The notes under the pieces are model-generated. The model did no database searches and was not told the DNA's origin. It was given only the letters and a program-made list of their open reading frames with translations. The position numbers were made by a program, and so were the translations under genes. A DNA stretch of 64,000 nt from Mantamonas sphyraenae (Eukaryota > CRuMs > Mantamonadidae): contig JAPMXV010000008.1 of assembly GCA_026936335.1 (NCBI GenBank), forward strand, positions 278,177-342,176, given 5' to 3'. Numbering within the stretch: position 1 is the first letter of the stretch; each line of letters begins with the position of its first letter. This document shows, in pieces, positions 46,201 through 54,874 of this stretch.

Positions 46201-46878
46201 ATGAGCTACCTCAAGAAGTTGACATCAAGCAGGACATTCAAAGTGAAGTGCGAAGGCTGCGAGGAGAGTGCCGAGCATTGCATCCAGGGGTGCGACTGCG
46301 AGCTGCACGAATATTGTGACGAGGTGGTGAACACTGCGTACATCCCGCTGATCGACTTTTCGGTGGCCAAGCTGAGCAGGCGGCATGTGAGCTGGGCGGA
46401 GTTTTCGGGGGACATCCGGTTGCCGCTGGAGGATCTGGCGCACCTGATCCTGACCGTGATGGATCTGGACAGGGCGGTGCTGCCGTATGCACTGGCTCTG
46501 ATGCGACGTCTGCTGGAGGCGAATGGGTCGTTGGTTGTTTCGGTGAATAATGCTGCCAGGATGCTGGTGGTGACGATGCTGCTGGCACAGAAGATGCTGA
46601 CGGATGTGCCATACACAAACTCAATGTGGGCTAAGCTGACGGGCTTTTCGCTGGACAAGCTGAACGGTATGGAGCGCGAGCTGATTGCGCTGCTGGAATG
46701 GCGGCTGACTGTGGATCAGGAGGAGATCGACGAGTTGATGGGGGTCTACGGAGACGAAAACGATTGTGTGGAGCTGGAATCGGCTTACGGGAGCAGGAGT
46801 AGCTCTGGGGATGGCTCGGAGGAGACCAACGACGTGGACTCTTGGGACTGGCTGGATTTGGAGGAGGTGGAAATGTGA
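46201..46878 (+). CDS. Pho80/PCL-type cyclin
   Basis: Single-exon gene of 225 residues. A short Cys-rich segment (CEGCEESAEHCIQGCDCELHEYC) precedes a cyclin box of the Pho80/PCL/cyclin-Y type: DLAHLILTVMDLDRAVLPYALALMRRLL, ARMLVVTMLLAQKMLTDVPYTNSMWAKLTG and LNGMERELIALLEWRLTV. The usual cyclin Lys-Glu pair positions are represented by the K of QKM and the E of MERE. The C-terminus is acidic and Ser-rich. Partner CDK (Pho85/CDK5-like) is inferred from family. The Cys cluster with two CxxC/CxC pairs is not typical of the family. Confidence 0.82.
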   Translation: MSYLKKLTSSRTFKVKCEGCEESAEHCIQGCDCELHEYCDEVVNTAYIPLIDFSVAKLSRRHVSWAEFSGDIRLPLEDLAHLILTVMDLDRAVLPYALALMRRLLEANGSLVVSVNNAARMLVVTMLLAQKMLTDVPYTNSMWAKLTGFSLDKLNGMERELIALLEWRLTVDQEEIDELMGVYGDENDCVELESAYGSRSSSGDGSEETNDVDSWDWLDLEEVEM

Positions 46879-46915
46879 ATGTGAAGTGGAATGTACAAAG
46901 AGGAATCTGAATTAT

Positions 46916-47440
46916 TCACACAAAGCCATCGAGGACCATCAACAGGGTGTCTGCGCCACCGCCCATGGCCAGAGCGCGTTCCGCGAGTTCCATCTCGTCA
47001 TTTAGGGCGACGGCCTCGTCGTTGAGCTGTTGCAGGGGAGCAGTGTTGCTGGACAGGTGATCCAAGGTGGATTTCTGGGCATCGGCCTCCTTCTCGAGGC
47101 GAGCTTGGGCCTTGCGCACGGCGTGGAGGTCGCGGCGCAGAGATTCGACTTGTTGGCTTGCCTGGGTGACCGCTTCTTGTGCCTCCACCTCGGCCGTGTC
47201 CAGAACGGCAGTGTGCTCCTGAGACGCAGTCTTGCCTGTGGCCAGCTGGGCCGAACGCATGTCGAGCCAGTTTTCTTTGTCGGTGGTCTTTGTGCGCAAT
47301 TTGGCAAGACGTGTCTCGGCCTGGTCGACCGCCTGACGCAGCGCCTCTGTGCGTCGCTCCAGTTCATCTGAGTCCATGCTCAGTGCCTCTTGCATGCTCA
47401 GTGCACCCAGTGGCATCGTCTCCTCCACGTTGCTCGTCAT
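46916..47440 (-). CDS. Small coiled-coil protein, 174 aa
   Basis: Single exon, start MTSNVEETMPLGALSMQ at 47440. Residues 25-150 are coiled coil. It is divergently paired with Spc24 (copy 2) across 80 bp, and its first 22 codons were carried into copy 1 of the duplication. I do not recognise the family. A shared promoter with a kinetochore gene is weak grounds for a mitotic role and should not be read as evidence of one. Confidence 0.75.
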   Translation of the reverse strand: MTSNVEETMPLGALSMQEALSMDSDELERRTEALRQAVDQAETRLAKLRTKTTDKENWLDMRSAQLATGKTASQEHTAVLDTAEVEAQEAVTQASQQVESLRRDLHAVRKAQARLEKEADAQKSTLDHLSSNTAPLQQLNDEAVALNDEMELAERALAMGGGADTLLMVLDGFV

Positions 47441-47520
47441 TGCTCTCTTCCTTCCTCGTTGGATGCCCCCGCGCGCCAAAACCAAACGGTTAAGCCGAGA
47501 AATCCCCACGTTTGAAAACC
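47441..47520. promoter_or_regulatory. 80 bp bidirectional promoter of Spc24 and a coiled-coil gene
   Basis: Two start codons face away from each other across 80 bp, so both promoters must overlap here. The same interval, at 32695-32773, was duplicated nearly unchanged (one base shorter), so Spc24 copy 1 kept its upstream region. No core element was recognised. Confidence 0.6.
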
Positions 47521-48188
47521 ATGGACCTCGCACACGCCACAGATCTCTTTGCATCAGCAGCCGACGAGCTGGCCCTCATCAAGGGCATTCACAAGGATGA
47601 GCGCGCCCTGGACAAGGCCGCACGCAAGCAACAGGCTGCTCTGGATGCGCAGTTGCAAGGTGAGTGAGAGTGGACGTCAGGCGAATGGTTGACACCTGCT
47701 GGCACACGCTGACACTTGGACACGAAATCTGGATGGGATGGGATGGGATGGGCACTGCAGAGCTGCGTGCACGTGTCAACACATTGCAAGAGTCGGCCAC
47801 ACGCGGTGAGACCGGTGAGGAGCACAAGGAGGCGATGTTCCAGCTGCGCCAGGACCTGCGCACGCTGCAGTCCCAGCTGCTGGCCATGGAGACCGAAAAG
47901 GCGTCGATGCAGGACAAACTGGCCGAGTACAGCATCCGTGCTGATGAGCTGGAGAGCCAGCTGGCTGAACTGGAACAGACCGAGTTGGACGTGGAGCCCG
48001 GGATGGCCGGCAAGGTCGACCTGTACTACGAGATCACACGCATCAAGTGGGACTATGACAACATTGGCAAGTGCAAGGGCACGGTGCACAACACAGATCA
48101 CCTCAAGCCCTTTGATCTTCCGCTGGGGTTGACGGGCGACGTGGATTTCAAGACAACCAACACGCTCTGGGCTCTGATTGACGCATGA
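47521..48188 (+). CDS. SPC24: Kinetochore protein Spc24, copy 2
   Basis: Exons 47521-47659 and 47761-48188 give 188 residues identical to copy 1 except Ala at residue 18. Domain content and motifs are as for the copy at 32774. This is the probable parent gene, since its divergent partner is intact. Confidence 0.88.
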
Positions 48189-48526
48189 GAGGAGACAGAT
48201 GGGGGAAAGGGGGAGGGACGCAGACACAGTGCCATGCCATTTGTACAGAAGAGTGGCCGATTGGAATGGGAATGAATGCCGGGATGACGAGATATGAGGG
48301 CCGGTCAGGGAGGATGGGTGTGTTGCAAGGGTCCAGCATCCATGCGGCGGGGTCTATGGCAAGGCAACGTCGAACACAGCGCTCTGCAGGTGCCATGATC
48401 ACACACACCATGCACAAGCAACCCAGGAGCAAGGGAAACGACCAAGCACATGGTTGAGCAATGGAAATGTCCGATGTGTGAAGGAGATGATGTGAAGCCC
48501 CTTGCATTGTTGTGATGTCTGTGTGC

Positions 48527-49684
48527 TTACTCCTCATCGCGCTTCCTGCGGCGCTTGCCCTTGACCTTCTCTGTGTTGTGCAGCTTCTTGAGGCGGTTCT
48601 TGCGCTCCTTGCGCTGCTTGCGCGACACGTCCGAGGCCGGCTTCTCCAGGCCCTTGAGACGCAGACGGTGCTTCGGCTCAATGTCCACCATCTTCTTCGT
48701 GTTGTCATAGATATACCCGAATCCCGTCGAGCGGCCACCTCCGTACACCGTCTTGAAGCCAAACAGCACGATGTTGTTCGGGTCCTGCACGCGGTAGGTC
48801 TTGGCAATGCGCTCAGCCAGGTCGGCCTTGGACACGTTGGCGCGACCGGGGTGCACCACCTCCAGCACCTGTGATCGTTCGGGTAGATGGTGTGTGTGTA
48901 GAGTGTGGGAGCAAGGCGTGTGTGTCAGTGTTCTGCCTTCTGCTGCTGCTGCCAGTGCGTGTGTGTGTTTCCTCAGCGTCCCGCAGCTTGCATTTCCTCC
49001 GCCACCTGCTCTGCCGCCTCTTTCTCGCCCAACCGTCCCACACATGCACTCGCCAAACACACACCCATGGTGTCACGCATGCATACGCCGCCTGCCATGT
49101 CTGGGCCTTGCCTGTTTGTCGCCCCAGCTCGCTGTGACGCGTTTTGGCAGCTTGGCCAGGAGGGCCAAAAAGCCTCGATTTGTGCACTTTCAGCACACAA
49201 CCGCGCCTCTCCTGCACGCACACACCCTCATGCGAGCACACACGTGCTCTCATGCGTCCCCCTCTTGTACATGCAGCATTGGATGGACACTCCCTTGCGC
49301 CCTGCTTGCCCATGTGCTGCCCCACGCCAGCCACAGCCGCTGCGCCCGCTCGTGAAAAATTGCATGCACCTGCTCTCCCCGCGCCCTCTCTCGACACACA
49401 CGCTGTATGTTGGCCACATCCACCCAGCCCACGTGTGCCATGTGCACCCACTGCGCTTGCATCGCGTCTCGTGTAGATGCACTGTGTCCACGTCGGGCTA
49501 GGGCGCTTGCCGTTTGGCCCACAATCACAGCGCGTGTGTGCGCAATCTCCCGCTCCTTTCTCGTTTCGCACACAAGACGCAGCAAGTACGTGTGTCACTC
49601 GACGTGCAAACTCACAAACTGGCGCCTGCTCAGCAGACGGTTGGTCATGAAACGACGCAGAGTGAGCGTGTAGCTGTCCGACAT
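48527..49684 (-). CDS. RPS24: 40S ribosomal protein S24 (eS24), copy 2
   Basis: Exons 49684-49616 and 48868-48527 encode a protein identical to copy 1; the 747 bp intron is also nearly the same. It starts 56 bp past the stop of the SMC gene on the same strand, so its promoter overlaps that gene's 3' end. Confidence 0.95.
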
Positions 49685-49740
49685 CCTTTGTTCTCGCAAT
49701 TCAGGTTGGGTGCCGCGACGCACAGTGCACTTTTTGGCCT

Positions 49741-52245
49741 CTACGCCGATTGCATGGTCACAGCAGCGCTACCCTTGTTGTTGGACTTGTAGACGCCGAG
49801 AAGGTGGGGCATGCGAGCGTAGAGAGATGGGCGATGAGAGATAAAGAGGAACTGGGCAGCGTCGGCGTGCTCGTGCAGCCATGTGGCCATGCGTGAGACA
49901 ACGTGGCGGTCTAAACTGGCGTCCACTTCGTCGAGAATGAAGAGAGGGCAAGGCGAGGCGCTTTGGAGGGAGAGCAGGAGGCTGATGGCAACGAGTGCGC
50001 GTTGGCCTCCGCTCAGCTGATGGACGTCTTTCCAGCCGTCATGGACGTTGGACTGCATGCGGACGTAGACGCCGTGCTGGAACAACCCCACAGGGTCGGC
50101 GACATATTGGAACTGGACCTGCATGCCAGCACTGAGGAAGCCAAAGACGCGCTCGAGATGGGCGGTCTGCGTGGCCAATCCAGAGTGGAACATGGCAAAC
50201 CGTTGTTGTGCGAGCTGTTCGGCAGCGTGAAGCCACTCGTGCATACTCTTGGCCAGAGTGCGCTTGTCCTTCTGCCTCTGTGTGTGTTGTGCATCGAGTT
50301 CAGCTGCTTTGCGAACGCAGTCGCGGTCGACCGAGACATCCAGGGCATCGTGCGCTCGTTTGCAGCTGCGCAATTGGCCGCTGAGAGAGGCACAGAGACT
50401 TGCAAGCTCTCCGCTTGGCAAATCTGGGTGTGTATCCACCGCGAGCTGGTCGATCTGCTCGAGGTTGGACGTGGTGTGGGACACCTGGCGTCGCAGCTGG
50501 GAGACCATGTGCTTTGCCGTGGCTCGGGTGCGCTCTTGTTCGTCGTGGCGGTGATCGAGCTGTCGCAGCTGCTTGCGCATTCGTGTAGCTTGATCTCTGG
50601 CCTTGCGCAGGTCGCGGTGCAGGAGTTTTTCTTTGGGATCGAGAGCAGCCGTAAGCTGGGACAAATCGGCCTGAAGGGCGTCGAGCTGCGCTGTGGAGTC
50701 CACTTGAAGTGTGTTGTGGTTGTGTACGCTGCTGAGACTCTTGGTGACGGCTCCGTTCCAGCGAAAGATCTCGCCAGCAAGCGTGACAAGGTTGAGGCGC
50801 GTGTGTGGGTGCTCGTGCATCCAAAGAGCGGCTGAATGTGCAGTGTCGACGATTGCCCAGGTGTGAGTGTGGCCGGAGATGACTGCGTGGAGCTTGGGGT
50901 CAAAGGATAGGGCGTCGATGAGAGCGATGCCTGTGCTGGAGTCGAGGAGTGTTCCGAGGCTTCGGAGATGATGTCGCAGCATACCCAGCCCAAGTTTTGG
51001 CGCTTGTGGTCGCGGATGAGTTGCAGGGCGTCTTGACGGGTGCGAACGACGACGTGGTGACGGAGCTGCTTGTGCAGTACGGCGTGGACGGCGCACTGGT
51101 ACTGAGAGTCGGTCACACGGACCAACTGAGACCAAGGACCGGTGCAGGTGGAGCGGTACGTGCTGCGCTTGCGCTTGAGTGCGCGGATCTGAGATTGAAG
51201 GCGACGGATGTCTGCCGCGTTTGTTGAGGCAAGCTGGCTTTGCTTGAGCGAGTTGATGTGTTGCTCCACACGCTGGAGATCGCTTTGCAAGGCGTTCTTT
51301 TCTGTGTGGATGCCTTTGAGCTCCGCAGAGGCTTCGTGAAGGGCGTCGGTTTGTTTGCGCAGGTCGGTTTGTTCAGCCGCGAGCTGCTGGGCCAGATCGA
51401 CTCTGCGCCTGGCGCGGATGGAAGCCTGCACGGCTTCCGTGTCGTCACGGAGGTTGTTCAACTGTGTGCATAGATTTTCGAGGCGATGGAGGTCGTCGAG
51501 CTGTGCTTGGATGGCGGTTGTCTGCTTCTCATGTTCGCGATCGGCGAGTTCGAGCTGCTGGAGAGATGTGCGTGCCTGGGCGGCTTGCTCGGAGGCTTGG
51601 AGGGCTTGGTCGTAGAGTGTGCGTGTACCAAGGCATCGTTCCAAGAGATCGAGGGTGCGGAGCGGGTCAGAGAGCTGGGCGGCGGCATCGGCGCTTTGGA
51701 GGATGACGAAGCGATCGGGGTGTTGCATGTCGATGTTCATGTCAAAGAGAAGGGCGTGGATGTGCGACAGGGAGCAGGAGTCGAGGTGGACATCAAAGTC
51801 GTCAAACTCGGGATGGTCGGCAAACAGCAGGTCAGCGGAGGCACATTGGGAGCGGCGGCGATGAATAGAGCGTCGCAGAAGGAGGAGACGATGCTCGCAG
51901 ACGATGCGAAGAGTGACAGAGGCGCCCTCGGAGGCTGGGCGAGGGTGTCAGGATCTATGGAAAGTGAGCGATGGATGCGGGGAATTGGAGCAAACGCACG
52001 GGTGGCGAGGGAGCGATGTCCCAAGGCAAAGCAGATGGCTGTGGGAGGATTGGCGGAGTGTGTGAGCTGCCGCAGTGTTGGCCATGTGTTGGCGGATAGG
52101 ACATTTGGCAACCTTGGACGAGTGTGCTCTTGCCTGCGCCGTTTGCACCGACGACACAGTTGATGGAAGAAGACAAGGGGCCAATGGTGTGGGGAGATGT
52201 GAACGAGGCAAAGGCATGAATGTGAACAGAGTGGAGGTGTGTCAT
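49741..52245 (-). CDS. Compact SMC-family ATPase, ~790 aa
   Basis: Exons 52245-52113, 52038-52000 (39 nt) and 51934-49741, with one frame break at the AAAA run 50995-50998 (minus strand) where a fifth A would restore CAA AAA CTT. The N-terminal head has LHSVHIHAFASF and Walker A GANGAGKST. Coiled coil follows, then a hinge-like middle (QCAVHAVLHKQLRHHVVV, DSSTGIALIDALSFD, LVTLAGEIFRWNGAVTK), a second coil, and the C-terminal head with signature LSGGQRALVAISLLLSL and Walker B LFILDEVDASLD. All SMC landmarks are present, but the arms are roughly half the usual length. The LDEVDASLD form resembles SMC2 and bacterial SMC more than SMC5/6; subclass uncertain. Confidence 0.82.
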
Positions 52246-53783
52246 TTAGATGGCCGCGTCTGCGATTTGCTGCAACACGCGGGCGTGCTGGTGGAGAACG
52301 TGCGCGTTCTCGCCGCCTATGCCTTCGATGAGAGCAGAAAAGGGAGAGGCGCCGTTCTCGACCTGAGTCTTGAGCTGGTCGTAGGCGGTGATGTCGATGC
52401 GTGCCAGTTGCATGTCGACAGACATGCTTGTGACCCAGGTTTCCGCAACGGGGTTCAGGTTCCAGCGCTTGTTGAGCTTTGCCTCGAGGTCGCGCATGTG
52501 TGCAGCGCCATAGAGAATGGCTACGCTGGGTTCGTAGATGCGTTCGTTCTGCCAGAGCTGCTGCCATTCGGGGAGGAGGCGCTCGATGTCCGCGATGACA
52601 ATGTCGTTGCGCTGGTCGATCATGACCTTGTAGACGGGTGCAACGTGCTTCTTGTTGTGGACTGCCTCGAGGGCAAGCATGAGGCCGAGCTTGAGGCGTT
52701 CACGCTGGTCGAGGTGGCCCTCGACTTGGTCGATGAGGTTGTGTACTTTGCTGAGGGGCTCGCCAAAGACGGTGGTGGGCTGGTCGATGCTCTGGCGGTT
52801 GGACTCGACAAGGGCTGCGCCGAGAGAGGTCATGTCTGTGTCTGAGTTGACAAAGTGGCCCTGGGTGTAGTCCATGCTGGTGACCTGGAACGCGAGGTCG
52901 AGGGCCTTGGCCAAGCGGACCTGAGCGACGGCGACACTCTGGGTAGCCTTGATAAAGGCAAACGAGAGGTCTGTGTTGTTTCCTGTGCCGCCTGGGAGGC
53001 CGTCCTGTCCGTAGGAGAGGAGGTTGAAGGTGGCGTTGCTGTGGCTGTACACAAAGGGGCGCCCCCAGGCGTCGTCAAAGATCACTTCCATGCGCTCTTC
53101 CCACATGGGCATCTCGCGGACGCGTTGTTCAAAGTCGTCAAAGGTGGCGGGCAGTGATTCGTCGGGGTGTTCGACCATGCGCTCTGCAAAATCGCCGAGG
53201 ACGAGGAGGCGAGCGAGGGTGATTTGTACAGCACGCTGAGAGGAGAGGGAAGGGGCATTGGGTCAGTGGCAGGGGCGGGAGAGTGGAGAAGGAACGGGTG
53301 GGGTGGACGTACGGATTCGTGGGGCTGGACAAGCTCGTAGAGAACGAGGTCCTGGTCGTTGAGCATGGTTTGCAGATAGCCGTAAGCCTCTGGTTCTGCA
53401 ATGTGCGTGGAGGCGGCGAGCACATAGGTGGGCCCGGCGCCTGTCTTTACGTTGCGGTAGGTGCGTGCGGCGAGCTGGAGCTTGATGGTGCTTCCCTGGC
53501 GCTTGACGCGGATTGCGGGCTTGCCGAGGCCCATATGGCAACGGGAGAACAAAATGGCGTCGGAAGGCATGCGTTCCTTGACAATCTCTTCGGAAACGCG
53601 AAGGAAAGAGAGAGCGAGGGCGGCGGAAACGACAATGGCGGTGGCGACGACGGTGATCATGATTTTCTGTGTGGAGGTGAGGCTGGAGGCAGCGTTGAGG
53701 CGGGAGTAGCCTCGGGTGCGCCTGTTGATGGAGAACTGCCGGGTGGTCGGGTAGGCTTGGCCGACGTCGGCGTCGGAGTGCAT
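52246..53783 (-). CDS. TraB/GumN-like membrane protein
   Basis: Exons 53783-53313 and 53235-52246 give 486 residues. A cytosolic head of about 40 residues and one membrane segment (IMITVVATAIVVSAALALSFL) precede the soluble region. TraB-family landmarks are AASTHIAEPEAYGYLQ...LVLYELV (the GTxH..xSxxx..VELC block), VMIDQRNDIVIADI (NxRN block) and VAILYGAAHMRDLEAKL (GaGH block). TraB/Tiki relatives include metalloproteases with GxxH and a distal His; here THIAE and GAAHM supply the two His. Function unknown. The stop codon TAA is immediately followed by the ATG of the SMC gene. Confidence 0.75.
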
Positions 53784-53875
53784 GGGCGGGGAAGCGGGGA
53801 AAGGTGTGGGGTGGTCGGGGCGGAAGTGCGCGGGAGGAGGCAAGAGGCAAGAGGCAAGAGGCAAGGGCAACAAGG

Positions 53876-54871
53876 ATGAGCGAACGAGAGGAGGACAAAG
53901 GAAAGCAAGAGAGTGGGAGGAAGAGGGAGGGGAGGCTGGCAAAGTTCCAGTTTGACAACTTTGAGGAGATCAAGAAGGAAGGTCGGAGCAAGTGTGCTGG
54001 GTGCGGGTCGATGCGCAACCGGTACTGCTGGAAGTGCCTGAAGCTCGTGGGCAACGTGTCGTTGTACCCAGAGGTGCGGCTGCCGCTGCCTCTGCACATT
54101 GTGCACCACCCGAAGGAGCTACTTTCGAAAAGCACGATTCCGCATGCTCTGGCGCTGAGCAAGGACGTGACGCTGCACGAGTACGGGCAAGAGACGTTGG
54201 AATTTGATGCAGAGTCGACGGTGCTTCTGTACCCGAGCGAGGAAGCGGTGGAGGTGGAGGAGGTGGACCTGGCGCGGGTCAAGAGGATTGTGGTGATTGA
54301 TGCGACGTGGACATTGGCCAAGAAGGTGGCGCGGGACCCTGTGTTGCAAGCACTGCCTGCAGTGAAGCTTGGGTCACAGTACCAGACGCTGTTCTGGCGG
54401 TTTCAGGACATGGGAAAGCAGTTTCTGGCAACGATTGAGGCGATCTACTACCTGTACAAGGAGTACACGCGTGCGTGGGAGGCACGGGAAGGCAAGACGT
54501 GGGACAGCAACCTGGACAACCTGTTGGTGCTGTTTGCAGCGCAGTACTGCAAGATTCAGGAGACGTACAGGTCGAAGAAGCGAGCGTTTTCGACGATTGA
54601 AGGGTATGTGGAGTATTCTGAGGATGAGCTGGCACATATGGATGTTGCGGACATGAAGATGAGGAGGAAGCGGGTGGCACATCTGCTGCACAAGGAGAAC
54701 ATGGAGAAAAGGAAGCAAGAGCACAAGCGGCAAAAGGCGATGGAGAGGGCTGCGAAGAAGGAGAGGGAGGAGAGAGAGGAGAGGGAAGTGGGAGAAGAGA
54801 TGGAGGGGGGCGTTGGCGTAGAGAAGGTGACGGGGGCCGGGGAGGTCGGGAGCGCGAGTGGAAGCAAGTGA
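53876..54871 (+). CDS. DTWD1: tRNA-uridine aminocarboxypropyltransferase, DTW domain
   Basis: Single-exon gene of 331 residues. DTWD1 installs acp3U at position 20 of tRNA. The zinc ribbon CAGCGSMRNRYCWKC, LPLHIVHHPKELLSKSTIPHA, YPSEEA and the motif DATW (variant of DTW, in IDATWTLAKK) identify the family. A highly charged Lys/Glu-rich extension of about 70 residues follows the domain. The start at 53876 is followed by a charged MSEREEDKGK head. The next gene starts 3 bases after the stop. Confidence 0.92.
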   Translation: MSEREEDKGKQESGRKREGRLAKFQFDNFEEIKKEGRSKCAGCGSMRNRYCWKCLKLVGNVSLYPEVRLPLPLHIVHHPKELLSKSTIPHALALSKDVTLHEYGQETLEFDAESTVLLYPSEEAVEVEEVDLARVKRIVVIDATWTLAKKVARDPVLQALPAVKLGSQYQTLFWRFQDMGKQFLATIEAIYYLYKEYTRAWEAREGKTWDSNLDNLLVLFAAQYCKIQETYRSKKRAFSTIEGYVEYSEDELAHMDVADMKMRRKRVAHLLHKENMEKRKQEHKRQKAMERAAKKEREEREEREVGEEMEGGVGVEKVTGAGEVGSASGSK

Positions 54872-54874
54872 AAG

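Larger units (their letters stand above)
47374..49724. repeat. Segmental duplication, copy 2 (probable source)
   Basis: 2351 bp matching 32628-34973 in direct orientation. Here the left border falls inside the intact coiled-coil gene (codon 22) and the right border 40 bp upstream of the RPS24 start, in the gap before the SMC stop codon. Because the neighbouring gene is whole here and cut in copy 1, this is the ancestral locus. Confidence 0.97.

Noticed and set aside
50985-51005. Programmed -1 frameshifting in the SMC gene
   Set aside because: No X XXY YYZ slippery heptamer in the zero frame; three other single-base breaks elsewhere in the window point to assembly error.
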